DNA of 11,048 bases from Desulfuromonadaceae bacterium (GCA_021107335.1 JAIOSZ010000133.1:1-11048); one strand, 5' to 3'; numbered from the stretch's first letter, positions 1-7,285 are shown. Numbers and translations are program-made. Notes: generated by a model not told the origin, from the sequence alone.

Positions 1-690
1 GAAGCGCACCGCCTCTACTCCTCGCACCTGGATTTCGTATTTGGCTTCTTTCGACCTGAAAACCGCTTCCCTCACCGATATTTTGGGGGAGCAGCCAAAC
101 ACATCAACAATCCAAAAGCCTGCTCCATCGACCCTTTTGCCTACCTCTACTTTCGGAAGTCATTCGGCACTAAATGGGACCTTGCATCTCCCCTGAGCAT
201 TAATCGAACAACAGACGAGGATCTAGACGAACTCAATAGTTTCTTGGAGTATACATCGGGTGGTCTCATGGCCGCAGCCCTCAACCTCGAACCCGGTTAT
301 GATAATGACGAGAGCCTGACCAAGGAATATGAATCACTCGGTCTTAAAAAAGAACGCCACCTTTTCTCTTTAAGAATAAAAGGCAGTCTCAAAGCTATAG
401 TCATTGTCAACGTTTCTGACATTGGGCTCAACATGTCGGAAATAAACAACTCTATAAAAATATTCATTGTGGACCCTGAGGGGATCAACAAAGAGATACT
501 CTATTTTTTTCTTTCAATGATGTGTGTAAAACTTGATACAGATAGCATACCAGTACTTATCTACCCACAATCGTTTGCAAGTGATAGCGGAATACCCTTC
601 GAGAAAACGTATAATCTATGGATATTGAACATGTTAAACCTTGATGAATATTTTGATTTTTGCAAAAGAATCTTAGGTGTAAATCAATAA
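1..690 (+). CDS. 3' part of an uncharacterised protein, possibly with a GNAT-like acyltransferase domain
   Basis: The reading frame is open from the first base to the TAA at 688-690 (229 codons), so the true start lies upstream of the window. A TTG at 244 is in frame, but the coding pattern clearly continues upstream of it. The visible N-terminal part is rich in aromatic residues (motifs DFVFGFFRPENRFP, FGGAAKHI, DPFAYLYF). It is followed by alternating amphipathic helices and hydrophobic strands (ALNLEP, ESLGLKKERHLFSLRIKGSLKA, GLNMSE). That order resembles a GNAT-type acyltransferase fold, and I recall similar C-terminal halves in PilZ-linked proteins of Geobacter-like bacteria. This is inference: no catalytic motif is certain and no substrate can be named. 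There is no signal peptide or membrane segment in the visible part. The 3' half is more AT-rich than the 5' half. The gene ends 24 bases before the HD-GYP/PilZ gene, which suggests co-transcription and a link to c-di-GMP signalling. Confidence 0.75.
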   Translation, partial: EAHRLYSSHLDFVFGFFRPENRFPHRYFGGAAKHINNPKACSIDPFAYLYFRKSFGTKWDLASPLSINRTTDEDLDELNSFLEYTSGGLMAAALNLEPGYDNDESLTKEYESLGLKKERHLFSLRIKGSLKAIVIVNVSDIGLNMSEINNSIKIFIVDPEGINKEILYFFLSMMCVKLDTDSIPVLIYPQSFASDSGIPFEKTYNLWILNMLNLDEYFDFCKRILGVNQ

Positions 691-714
691 CACACGGGAA
701 ATACAATCATTCTT

Positions 715-3063
715 ATGAGTACTCCTTACACCGAAAATACACCTCTATACAACAGTCGATTAATCGACACCTATGTTAAATATATTGAAACAGCATATCC
801 GCTGGTATCCGTCAGCGAGATTCTGGCTTACTCCAACATAAAATCTTATGAACTTGCTGACCAAGGACACTGGCTTACCCAAACACAGGTCGACCGTTTT
901 TATGAAAAGCTCGTTCAACTTACCGGCAGTGAAAAAATAGCGCGAGAGGCTGGCAGATATGCAGCATCACCTGACGCTATGGGCATAGTACGGCAACACT
1001 CATTAGGGCTGGTGGGACCTGCCAATGCATTTAAGCTGATTGGCCGGACAGCTCCCAACCTTACAAAGTCCGCTATTTACGAATCTCAGGCAATTGCTCC
1101 AAACAAAGTCAGAGTTGAGGTCACGCCAAGACCCGGCGTAAATGAGCAGCCCTTCCAATGCGAAAACAGAATCGGTTTCTGGGAAGCACTGGTAATGATG
1201 CTGGGCAACAATATGCCAACGGTTGAACATCCCGAATGCATTTTCAAGGGAGATCCTAAGTGTACCTACATCATCTCTTGGGAACGACCGCTCTCCTCAA
1301 CCCTTAAAACACTCCGGCTTTGCCTTGCTGCTGCTTCTGCCGCGGCCTTAGGTTTTGCCTCTTTCCAAGCCCCTGACATTGCGCTAAAATTGCTAGCTCC
1401 TTCCACCCTCTTCGGCTTAACATCTCTCTCCTTTTTTATTGAAAGAAGAGAGAAAAATGAGATACTCGGCAACGTGAGCGAGATTAAGGATTCCAGCGAT
1501 CAACTTCTAGACCAAATAAACAGAAACTATAATAATGCCCTGATGGCAAATGAAATCGGTCAAGCCATTAGCAGCCAGACCAACTTCAAGCACATTGAGC
1601 AAACAATTGGCTCAATAAGCAATATTGATGAAATTCTCAAAGATGTTATTCAGATTTTAAACAAGCGCCTGGACTACGACCGCGGCCTGATCCTGTTAAC
1701 AAACCAAGATCGCACCGCACTCGTTTTCCGGGCTGGATATGGTTATTCTGAAAAACATCAAGACATGCTGAGAAGCACTTCTTTTCATTTAGATAACCCA
1801 CACTCCAAAGGCATGTTTGTTGTGTCGTTTCACAAACAGGAACCTTTCCTGATTAACGACATCAGCGAACTGGAAAGCAACCTCAGCTCTCGCAGCCGGG
1901 CATTAGCAGAAGCACTTGGGGTTCATTCATTTATCTGCTGTCCAATCATTTGTGATGGAGAAGCTATTGGCATTCTGGCGGTAGACAACCTCCGCAGCAA
2001 GCGTTCACTTGTACACAGCGACCTAACCCTGTTGATGGGCATCGCGCCGGTTATCGGCATCAGCATTCGCAATGCCGATCTGCAAAATGCCCGCCGCAAA
2101 CAATTTCACTCCATTCTACAGACATTGGCCAAGTCTATCGATGCCCGTGATCCCATGACTGCAGGTCACTCGGAAAAGGTCACCGATTATGCCCTGGGCA
2201 TCTGCCAGGAACTTCAAAAGTCCAAAGAGTTTTGTGAGATGATTCGCGTGGCTTCCTTGCTGCATGATTACGGCAAGATTGCGGTCCCCGATGCCATCCT
2301 TAAAAAACCAGGGCGCCTCTCAATCGATGAGTATCAGATCGTCAAGACCCATTCGCAGAAAACCCGGGAGATACTTGACCAGATCAATTTCGAAGGGATT
2401 TACTGTTGCGTTCCGGAAGTCGCTGCCGCTCACCACGAAAAACTCGACGGCTCAGGCTATCCAAACGGCCTTAAAGGAGACCAAATTCCCTTAGGGGCAA
2501 AAATAATTGCCGTCGCCGACTTTTTTGAAGCCATTACAGCTAAACGCCATTACCGCGAACCGATGCCCCTTAAAGTCGCCTTTCAGGTTCTGCGAGAAGA
2601 GAGTGGCTCTCATTTTGAGGAAGAAATCATTGAAGCCCTGATTCGCCACTTTGAAAAGAACCATGCGCAGGGCTTTAAGGAGAGATGGAAAGATCTTGAA
2701 ATACCCGAGCGCAAAAGCCTGCGTGTTCCCTGCAAAGCACCGGTTTCTTATATGATGGATGGCACTCTCGTTGCTGGCCAGAGCACTGACATCAGTGCTA
2801 GAGGGATTTTTGTCGCTACTGAGCGGAACGTAAACGAGGGCGAAAAAATTCAAATCTTGTTCACACTGCCCAACATTAATTCCGAAATGTATGAGACCTG
2901 TGGTCGCGTAGCCTGGGTTAACAACAAGGCCATGCCGCGAAAACGTGGCATGCCAATGGGGTTCGGAGTAGAGTTTCTTAACCTCAATAAAAAGGCCGTA
3001 GACGCCGTGCTCAGTTATGTCATTGCCAACCATCTTCCGACTTTGGCCAACCAACCTTGCTGA
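715..3063 (+). CDS. V4R-like sensor / GAF / HD-GYP / PilZ c-di-GMP phosphodiesterase
   Basis: This 782-residue membrane signalling protein probably hydrolyses cyclic di-GMP. Residues about 20-190 form an N-terminal sensor resembling V4R-type small-ligand domains, ending in a typical C-x7-C-containing segment (HPECIFKGDPKCTYIISW). Two hydrophobic segments (about 199-217 and 222-242) make a membrane hairpin, followed by a charged, likely coiled linker. A GAF domain spans about 300-455. The HD-GYP domain (about 462-650) keeps its key residues: H485, H517-D518 (LLHDYGKIAVPD), H546, H573-H574, the GYP at 581-583 and D602. A C-terminal PilZ domain (about 665-775) has both c-di-GMP-binding motifs, RxxxR (R666, R670) and DxSxxG (D692-G697). 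The phosphodiesterase therefore looks active and carries its own c-di-GMP receptor, probably for feedback control. The start is the ATG at 715, with a weak GGGAA upstream at 696-700. The gene follows the upstream gene by 24 bases. The nature of the sensor domain is less certain than the other domains, and its ligand is unknown. Confidence 0.92.
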   Translation: MSTPYTENTPLYNSRLIDTYVKYIETAYPLVSVSEILAYSNIKSYELADQGHWLTQTQVDRFYEKLVQLTGSEKIAREAGRYAASPDAMGIVRQHSLGLVGPANAFKLIGRTAPNLTKSAIYESQAIAPNKVRVEVTPRPGVNEQPFQCENRIGFWEALVMMLGNNMPTVEHPECIFKGDPKCTYIISWERPLSSTLKTLRLCLAAASAAALGFASFQAPDIALKLLAPSTLFGLTSLSFFIERREKNEILGNVSEIKDSSDQLLDQINRNYNNALMANEIGQAISSQTNFKHIEQTIGSISNIDEILKDVIQILNKRLDYDRGLILLTNQDRTALVFRAGYGYSEKHQDMLRSTSFHLDNPHSKGMFVVSFHKQEPFLINDISELESNLSSRSRALAEALGVHSFICCPIICDGEAIGILAVDNLRSKRSLVHSDLTLLMGIAPVIGISIRNADLQNARRKQFHSILQTLAKSIDARDPMTAGHSEKVTDYALGICQELQKSKEFCEMIRVASLLHDYGKIAVPDAILKKPGRLSIDEYQIVKTHSQKTREILDQINFEGIYCCVPEVAAAHHEKLDGSGYPNGLKGDQIPLGAKIIAVADFFEAITAKRHYREPMPLKVAFQVLREESGSHFEEEIIEALIRHFEKNHAQGFKERWKDLEIPERKSLRVPCKAPVSYMMDGTLVAGQSTDISARGIFVATERNVNEGEKIQILFTLPNINSEMYETCGRVAWVNNKAMPRKRGMPMGFGVEFLNLNKKAVDAVLSYVIANHLPTLANQPC

Positions 3064-3136
3064 ACCCGACATGTGTCACCTACAAAAAATGATGTATTCT
3101 CAAAAACATTATTGACCGGCTAAGCAAAAACTTGAT

Positions 3137-3157
3137 CACCAAAGCCTGGTGTTTTTT
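3137..3157 (+). terminator. Weak intrinsic terminator after the HD-GYP gene
   Basis: A short stem CACCA (3137-3141) pairs with TGGTG (3147-3151) across a 5-base loop and is followed at once by six T (3152-3157). It lies 73 bases after the stop of the HD-GYP gene. The stem is short, so it may work only partly. The long palindrome at 3243-3276 could act as a second stop. Confidence 0.5.
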
Positions 3158-3202
3158 CAGGGGAGAAGGCATATATCTAGCGTGTCGAGGTCCTGAAAAA
3201 AC
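3151..3202. repeat. 11-bp inverted repeat with a 30-base spacer
   Basis: GTTTTTTCAGG (3151-3161) is the exact reverse complement of CCTGAAAAAAC (3192-3202). The left arm overlaps the T-run of the proposed terminator at 3137-3157, so in RNA the two structures would compete. The 30-base interval holds no gene. Its function is unknown. Confidence 0.6.
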
Positions 3203-3242
3203 CCAGTAACGCTGCAGGGCGAACTTTTTGCGCCACCATCAA

Positions 3243-3276
3243 AAAAGGCGTACAAACAAATGTTTGTACGCCTTTT
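3243..3276. terminator. Perfect 16-bp palindrome, bidirectional terminator
   Basis: AAAAGGCGTACAAACA (3243-3258) and its exact complement (3261-3276) are separated by two bases, forming a very stable hairpin between convergent genes. Read on the - strand, the stem ends in a run of six T and sits just after the methyltransferase stop at 3297, so it fits best as that gene's terminator. On the + strand it ends in four T followed by a further T-rich stretch (3281-3288), so it can also stop read-through from the HD-GYP gene. Confidence 0.85.
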
Positions 3277-3296
3277 AACGTTGTTTTTCGCGGGCA

Positions 3297-4109
3297 TCAA
3301 TTAATGGGCTTGATTCCTCTGGCACTTATCAAAGGGGTATATGTGAAACGCCTGGGATCGGCAAAAAACTTTTCAAACTCTTCGACAAATTCATTAAATC
3401 CACCGGCATATTCAGCAAAAGAGTAATTAGAGTTTTTTGCGGCCACCTGCACTTTTTGATTCCAATTATAGGAATCGACTTCGTTAAGTTGACCGGTGAT
3501 CAAATGATGGGCTGACAGATCAACCTCAATGTCCCGAAAATTAAGATCATACAAAAACGAGTAGAGTTTTCTGCCCATATAGGGATCGAAATCAGCCTCG
3601 AGTTCAAGTTTTTTTGTGATGTTGGTGATAGCCTTTTCAAGGCGCACTGGAATGCCCGCATGGGTCAGGCAATTATAATCAAGATCAATAAGGCAGAGGA
3701 TGCCCCCCGGTTTTAGAACACGACTGAGATTCTGAACAATCTCAAAGGCCTTTTCTCGATGGTACTCCAGAACAAAACGTACCCAGATAAAGTCGAAAGG
3801 CCCCAGCTCATCAAGGGGTTCATAAAAGTTTCGACAGCAGTAGGAAAGGCCCGGTGCCTTGTATGTATTTTGAGCATGGGCGATACGTTCTGGGGACCCG
3901 TCAACTCCTACGGCCTGGCCAAAGGGTTGACAAAGCTCATTGAGCATAGAGGTTGTTTTACCGCTGCCACAACCAATATCCGCCACACGCATACCCGGCA
4001 TCAACCCGGCCCAACCAGCCTGCTTTTCAACCGCCTCGCGACCGGTCTTCATATCGAGGCGTAAAGCCTCATCAGCATGTTCCATTATATAGCTGGCCTG
4101 GACGGTCAT
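3297..4109 (-). CDS. Class I SAM-dependent methyltransferase, substrate unknown
   Basis: This 270-residue cytoplasmic protein has a Rossmann-type methyltransferase domain. Motif I is VADIGCGSG (residues 42-50, S-adenosylmethionine binding). The acidic end of strand 2 is GVDGSPE (68-74), the motif IV region is FDFIWVRFVLEY (105-116), and LKPGG follows at 132-136. The order and spacing match the UbiE/Methyltransf_11-25 group. The C-terminal third (about 155-270), which should set substrate choice, shows no signature I recognise, so small molecule, lipid or protein substrates all remain possible. The ATG is preceded by a good ribosome binding site (GAGAGGAA on the - strand). The gene stands alone, divergent from the fadL-family gene and convergent with the HD-GYP gene, so neighbours give no pathway. 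The possible promoter is at 4157-4185, and a palindrome in the leader (4123-4137) may be an operator. Confidence 0.9.
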   Translation of the reverse strand: MTVQASYIMEHADEALRLDMKTGREAVEKQAGWAGLMPGMRVADIGCGSGKTTSMLNELCQPFGQAVGVDGSPERIAHAQNTYKAPGLSYCCRNFYEPLDELGPFDFIWVRFVLEYHREKAFEIVQNLSRVLKPGGILCLIDLDYNCLTHAGIPVRLEKAITNITKKLELEADFDPYMGRKLYSFLYDLNFRDIEVDLSAHHLITGQLNEVDSYNWNQKVQVAAKNSNYSFAEYAGGFNEFVEEFEKFFADPRRFTYTPLISARGIKPIN

Positions 4110-4122
4110 TGCATTCCTCTCG

Positions 4123-4137
4123 ATAGAATGATTCTAT
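4123..4137. promoter_or_regulatory. 15-bp palindrome in the methyltransferase leader
   Basis: ATAGAAT-G-ATTCTAT is a perfect inverted repeat with 7-bp arms and a single central base. It lies between the predicted -10 box (4157-4162) and the ribosome binding site of the methyltransferase gene, where a bound repressor would block transcription. No regulator is identified. Confidence 0.4.
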
Positions 4138-4156
4138 TTATACAAACAAGACTGGT

Positions 4157-4185
4157 CCTATAACACATAAAATAATTTAATTCAA
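4157..4185 (-). promoter_or_regulatory. Possible sigma70-type promoter of the methyltransferase gene
   Basis: On the - strand TTGAAT (complement of 4180-4185) and TATAGG (complement of 4157-4162) are separated by 17 bases in an AT-rich stretch, 48 bases upstream of the ATG. The -10 match is only partial, so this is a candidate. A TATAAA further downstream has no convincing -35. Confidence 0.35.
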
Positions 4186-4231
4186 CGAACCCCTGTATTG
4201 GTTGCCTTCACCACAAAACCAAACTTGTTAC

Positions 4232-4247
4232 ACAGTGTTAATACTGT
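4232..4247. promoter_or_regulatory. Imperfect palindrome just upstream of the fadL promoter
   Basis: ACAGTGTTAATACTGT reads as ACAGT-n-TTAA-n-ACTGT, a 16-bp dyad with one mismatched pair. It ends five bases before the -35 box at 4253. Such a position suits an activator or a repressor of the fadL-family gene. It does not match the FadR operator consensus I know, so no regulator is assigned. Confidence 0.4.
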
Positions 4248-4252
4248 ATTGT

Positions 4253-4280
4253 TTGACTTGATTCGCCGTTCTTGTATAAA
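4253..4280 (+). promoter_or_regulatory. Sigma70-type promoter of the fadL-family gene
   Basis: TTGACT (4253-4258) and TATAAA (4275-4280) are separated by 16 bases, close to the consensus for the housekeeping sigma factor. Transcription would begin near 4287, giving a leader of roughly 78 bases before the ATG at 4365. Confidence 0.65.
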
Positions 4281-4337
4281 GATGGCAGTGGAACTATGGC
4301 AAATTTTATCGTGACTGCTCTATTAATGCGGTGATAG

Positions 4338-4355
4338 AGGTGTTGGGCAACATCT
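4338..4355 (+). promoter_or_regulatory. Leader hairpin abutting the fadL ribosome binding site
   Basis: AGGTGTTG (4338-4345) pairs with CAACATCT (4348-4355), eight pairs including one G-U; the innermost pair would open to give a four-base loop. The Shine-Dalgarno sequence GGAGGGA (4356-4362) begins at the next base. The hairpin could protect the mRNA end, keep the site single-stranded, or be a target for an RNA-binding regulator. Confidence 0.45.
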
Positions 4356-4364
4356 GGAGGGACC

Positions 4365-5591
4365 ATGAACAGAAAAACAAGAGTGCTCTATTCGTCATTA
4401 TTTTGCTGCCTTGCATTGGCAGTGTTTGCTTGCCTGGGTGCCTCTCAAAGCCATGCTTCCGGCTTCGGCATTTTCACCCAGGGGGCCGATGCCCTCGGCC
4501 AGGCCAACGCCACCGTGGCCCACAGCGATGGGCCGTCAGCGGTCTATTTCAATCCTGCCCTTCTTTCTTCATTGGCTGGCACCCAGATCGAACTCGGCAC
4601 AACGGCAGTACTACCTTCCCGCAAATTCAAAAGCGACGACCCGACCAAACCGAATGAAGAAAACGAGGATACCGCTTATTTCCCCAGCACTTTTTACTTG
4701 ACCCACAAGTTTAATAACCAGTGGAGCGCTGGCCTGGCCGTGTTCAATCCCTTCGGCCTTGGTACTGTATGGGACAGCGACTGGGAAGGCAATACCATTG
4801 CCACCAAATCCCGAATCACCAGCTTCAACATCAATCCGACCATTGCCTGCCAAATCACTCCCAAACTTTCCATCGGTGCCGGACTAGACATTCTTCTGCT
4901 TGATGCCAAGCTTATGGCCAAATACATTCTAGCACCTACTATCGAACAAAAGTTTACCGGGGACGGAGAAGGTATCGGTTTCAATATAGGCCTGCAACTA
5001 CAGATCAGCGACGCTCTTTCCTTTGGTGCAGCCTACCGTAGCGAAATAGAAGTCGATGTCGATGGCAAGGCCGAATTCAGTCAGGCAATACCCGACATGC
5101 GGGGTAAAACCACCCTCACCTTACCTCAGCAACTCACGGCTGGGCTGGCCTATCGCTTTACACCGGCATGGATAGTAGAAGCTGGAGTACGCTGGGAGGA
5201 CTGGTCGTCCTTCGACGAACTGGCCATCGACTTTGGCACCTCAAGCATGATCTACCCCCGCGATTGGGATGACACCTGGGCCTTTAACATCGGCACCAAA
5301 TACCGGCTCAACGACCGAGTCGCACTCATGGCCGGTTATCTTTATGGCGACAACCCGGTCCCCGACAGCACCTTTGAGCCAGCCATCCCCGACTCGGACA
5401 CTCACCTGTTTACCATCGGCAGCGAACTGACCTTCGACCAATTCAAGGTGGCTCTGGCGTATGGCTTTCAATTGCAGGAAGATCGCGATAAGAAAACCAA
5501 CGAATATACGGTACTTGATGGAACGGTTGCCAACGGCAGCTACGAAAACTACATTCACTTGGCAGCCGTTAGCCTGAGCTACGCGTTCTAA
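4365..5591 (+). CDS. FadL/TodX-family outer-membrane transporter of hydrophobic compounds
   Basis: This 408-residue protein is an outer-membrane beta-barrel of the OMPP1/FadL/TodX family, which passes long-chain fatty acids or aromatic hydrocarbons across the outer membrane. Residues 1-31 are a signal peptide (basic start, hydrophobic core, cleavage likely after SHA). The mature N-terminus, SGFGIFTQGADALGQANA, followed by AVYFNPALLSSL with the NPA motif (63-65), is the family's plug segment. The rest alternates short amphipathic strands and ends in the barrel-assembly signal LSYAF with terminal F. Length is normal for the family. The start is supported by GGAGGGA at 4356-4362. It is a single-gene unit with its own promoter and a strong terminator. 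Nothing nearby says whether the substrate is a fatty acid or another hydrophobic molecule, so I assign the family but not the symbol. Confidence 0.92.
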   Translation: MNRKTRVLYSSLFCCLALAVFACLGASQSHASGFGIFTQGADALGQANATVAHSDGPSAVYFNPALLSSLAGTQIELGTTAVLPSRKFKSDDPTKPNEENEDTAYFPSTFYLTHKFNNQWSAGLAVFNPFGLGTVWDSDWEGNTIATKSRITSFNINPTIACQITPKLSIGAGLDILLLDAKLMAKYILAPTIEQKFTGDGEGIGFNIGLQLQISDALSFGAAYRSEIEVDVDGKAEFSQAIPDMRGKTTLTLPQQLTAGLAYRFTPAWIVEAGVRWEDWSSFDELAIDFGTSSMIYPRDWDDTWAFNIGTKYRLNDRVALMAGYLYGDNPVPDSTFEPAIPDSDTHLFTIGSELTFDQFKVALAYGFQLQEDRDKKTNEYTVLDGTVANGSYENYIHLAAVSLSYAF

Positions 5592-5617
5592 GCACCGCTT
5601 CCAACGTTGAGACAAAC

Positions 5618-5656
5618 AAAAACCCGGCCAAAGACTCTGTCTCGCCGGGTTTTTTT
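5618..5656. terminator. Strong bidirectional intrinsic terminator
   Basis: AAAAACCCGGC (5618-5628) pairs perfectly with GCCGGGTTTTT (5644-5654), with T continuing to 5656. The 15-base loop contains a further AGAC/GTCT mini-stem. It lies between the convergent fadL-family and selA stops, with A-tract and T-tract on opposite sides, so it serves both genes. Confidence 0.92.
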
Positions 5657-5672
5657 GTTAATGCTATCGCTA

Positions 5673-7058
5673 CTAAATCGCCACCAATGACTGCAGTGCC
5701 GAAATTATATCCGGAACATCCTGGTCTGCGACAGTACGGGGATCGAGGAGAAAATCTCCCTGGGAAATTCGACCGATGATCGGCAGAACTCTGGTCCGTA
5801 ATCTCTGCTCTAACTGCTGGGCAGAGAGCCCATCGACAGAGACAGAAATAAGGGTTGTCGGAAGTTCCAGCAAAGGAAAGGTACCGCCACCTACCTGGGA
5901 AAAACCTTTCAAGGTTTTAAGGGACACGCTGGCCGGAAGCGTTCGCCGCAAGCGCCGCACCATGGCTTTGGCACGGGACGCCAATTCTTCAGCGGATAAG
6001 GTCATCATACGCAAGGAAGGAATTTGCTGCAGCGCCTGTTGTTCGTCCCGATACAGACGCAGAGTCCCTTCCAGGGCTGCGAGAGTCACCTTATCGAGGC
6101 GCAGCGCCCGCAACAGGGGGTGTTTTTTCATCGGCTCAAGGAAGGTTCGCTTGCCGACAATAATGCCGGCTTGAGGACCGCCCAAAAGCTTGTCACCACT
6201 AAAGGTAACCAGATCCGCCCCCGCTTCGAGATATTCACCAACCGTCGCTTCGCCTTGCAGTCCGTAGGCCGAAAGGTTAACCAGGGTCCCACTTCCCGCA
6301 TCTACCATGACCGGCAAAGACGCTTCGCGGCCGACACTGACCATCTCTTCGGTGGAAACCTCAGAGGTAAAACCGACCACCGCGAAATTGCTGGTATGCA
6401 CCTTGAGCAGCAGAGCTGTTTCATCAGAAATAGCCGCGCGGTAGTCCCGGGGATGGGTCCGGTTGGTAGCGCCGACTTCCCGCAGGATGGCACCACTCTG
6501 CTCCATAACCTCGGGGATGCGAAAGGATCCACCGATTTCAACCAATTCACCGCGGGAAACAATTACCTCTTTACCGCGAGCGAGGGCCGAAAGGGCCAGC
6601 ATCACCGCAGCGGCGTTGTTGTTGACCACGACCGCGCACTCGGCTCCGGTCAGTCTACAGAGAAGTTCCTCCACATGGACCGCGCGCTTACCCCGTGCTC
6701 CGGTTTCCAAGTTGAATTCCAGCGTGCTGTACCCAAAGGCGGCTTCGAACATCGTCTCCCGCAGAGACGGAGGCAACGCAGCCCGACCCAAGTTGGTGTG
6801 CAGAACCACCCCGGTACCATTAATCACCCGCCGTAGACCGGGAGTGTTCAATTTTTCTATGGCCACCCCCACTCGTTGAACAATGGATTCTTCTTCGAGA
6901 ATTTCCTTGGTTGCTTTTTCGCCAAGGATCTCGGCACGTACCTGGTCGAGAGCTTCCCGTATCGCCTGAACAATCATCCATCGAGAATAATCTTCAACAA
7001 ACACCTTGATGGCCGGCCACTCCAGAACCTTGTCTACTTTTGGAATATTCTTGAGCAA
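5673..7058 (-). CDS. selA: SelA, L-seryl-tRNA(Sec) selenium transferase
   Basis: SelA is a cytoplasmic PLP enzyme that converts seryl-tRNA(Sec) to selenocysteinyl-tRNA(Sec) using selenophosphate. The 461-residue length is normal. Recognisable features are the N-terminal tRNA-binding region with IPKVDKVL (5-12), GTGVVLHTNLGRAALP (81-96), the NNNAAAVMLAL segment (146-156), VDAGSG (252-257), and the PLP lysine K290 in TFSGDKLLGGPQAG. The C-terminal FSQVGGGTFPLLELPT is also typical. The start is a TTG (complement of 7056-7058), supported by AGAAAGG about eight bases upstream and by the family-typical N-terminus; no in-frame ATG fits better. The stop is TAG. Its presence implies that the organism makes selenoproteins. 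The usual partner selB and the tRNA gene selC are not in the window, although selB could follow elsewhere. It is convergent with the fadL-family gene and divergent from pst. Confidence 0.97.
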   Translation of the reverse strand: MLKNIPKVDKVLEWPAIKVFVEDYSRWMIVQAIREALDQVRAEILGEKATKEILEEESIVQRVGVAIEKLNTPGLRRVINGTGVVLHTNLGRAALPPSLRETMFEAAFGYSTLEFNLETGARGKRAVHVEELLCRLTGAECAVVVNNNAAAVMLALSALARGKEVIVSRGELVEIGGSFRIPEVMEQSGAILREVGATNRTHPRDYRAAISDETALLLKVHTSNFAVVGFTSEVSTEEMVSVGREASLPVMVDAGSGTLVNLSAYGLQGEATVGEYLEAGADLVTFSGDKLLGGPQAGIIVGKRTFLEPMKKHPLLRALRLDKVTLAALEGTLRLYRDEQQALQQIPSLRMMTLSAEELASRAKAMVRRLRRTLPASVSLKTLKGFSQVGGGTFPLLELPTTLISVSVDGLSAQQLEQRLRTRVLPIIGRISQGDFLLDPRTVADQDVPDIISALQSLVAI

Positions 7059-7271
7059 GAATGTTACCTTTCTCGGTTTAATTCGAAGGGACGGTGGCTA
7101 GATATATGACCGCAATCCAGAAGGACCGGCGATGCGGCACAAAGAGTTGTCTTCTGTGAACTATGTGGCCCCTGACTTCGGCACCACAAAGCCCAACATA
7201 GACGGCTCGCACCCAGTGCCATGCTCAGCCGATATACTCAGCCGCGATAGCGCGCCTCATTGTATAACCTC

Positions 7272-7285
7272 GTCATTTATTGTCA
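7272..7285 (+). promoter_or_regulatory. Weak Pho-box-like direct repeat
   Basis: GTCATTTATTGTCA contains two GTCA units ten bases apart, recalling PhoB half-sites (TGTCA units). Classical Pho boxes repeat every 11 bases, and this site lies about 180 bases before pstS. It is a candidate only. Confidence 0.25.

Noticed and set aside
2491..3072. 193-codon open frame on the - strand opposite the HD-GYP/PilZ gene
   Set aside because: Antisense to conserved HD-GYP and PilZ motifs, with no family resemblance of its own.
4331..4657. 108-codon open frame overlapping the start of the fadL-family gene
   Set aside because: Out of frame with a well-supported signal peptide and barrel gene; no upstream Shine-Dalgarno.
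6024..6836. 270-codon open frame on the + strand opposite selA
   Set aside because: It lies wholly antisense to a clear selA, has low-complexity R/Q/G-rich composition and no ribosome binding site or recognised domain.
7090..7260. Search for tRNA(Sec) next to selA
   Set aside because: No GGTTCGA-type T-loop, no TCA anticodon loop and no long acceptor stem could be seen on either strand.
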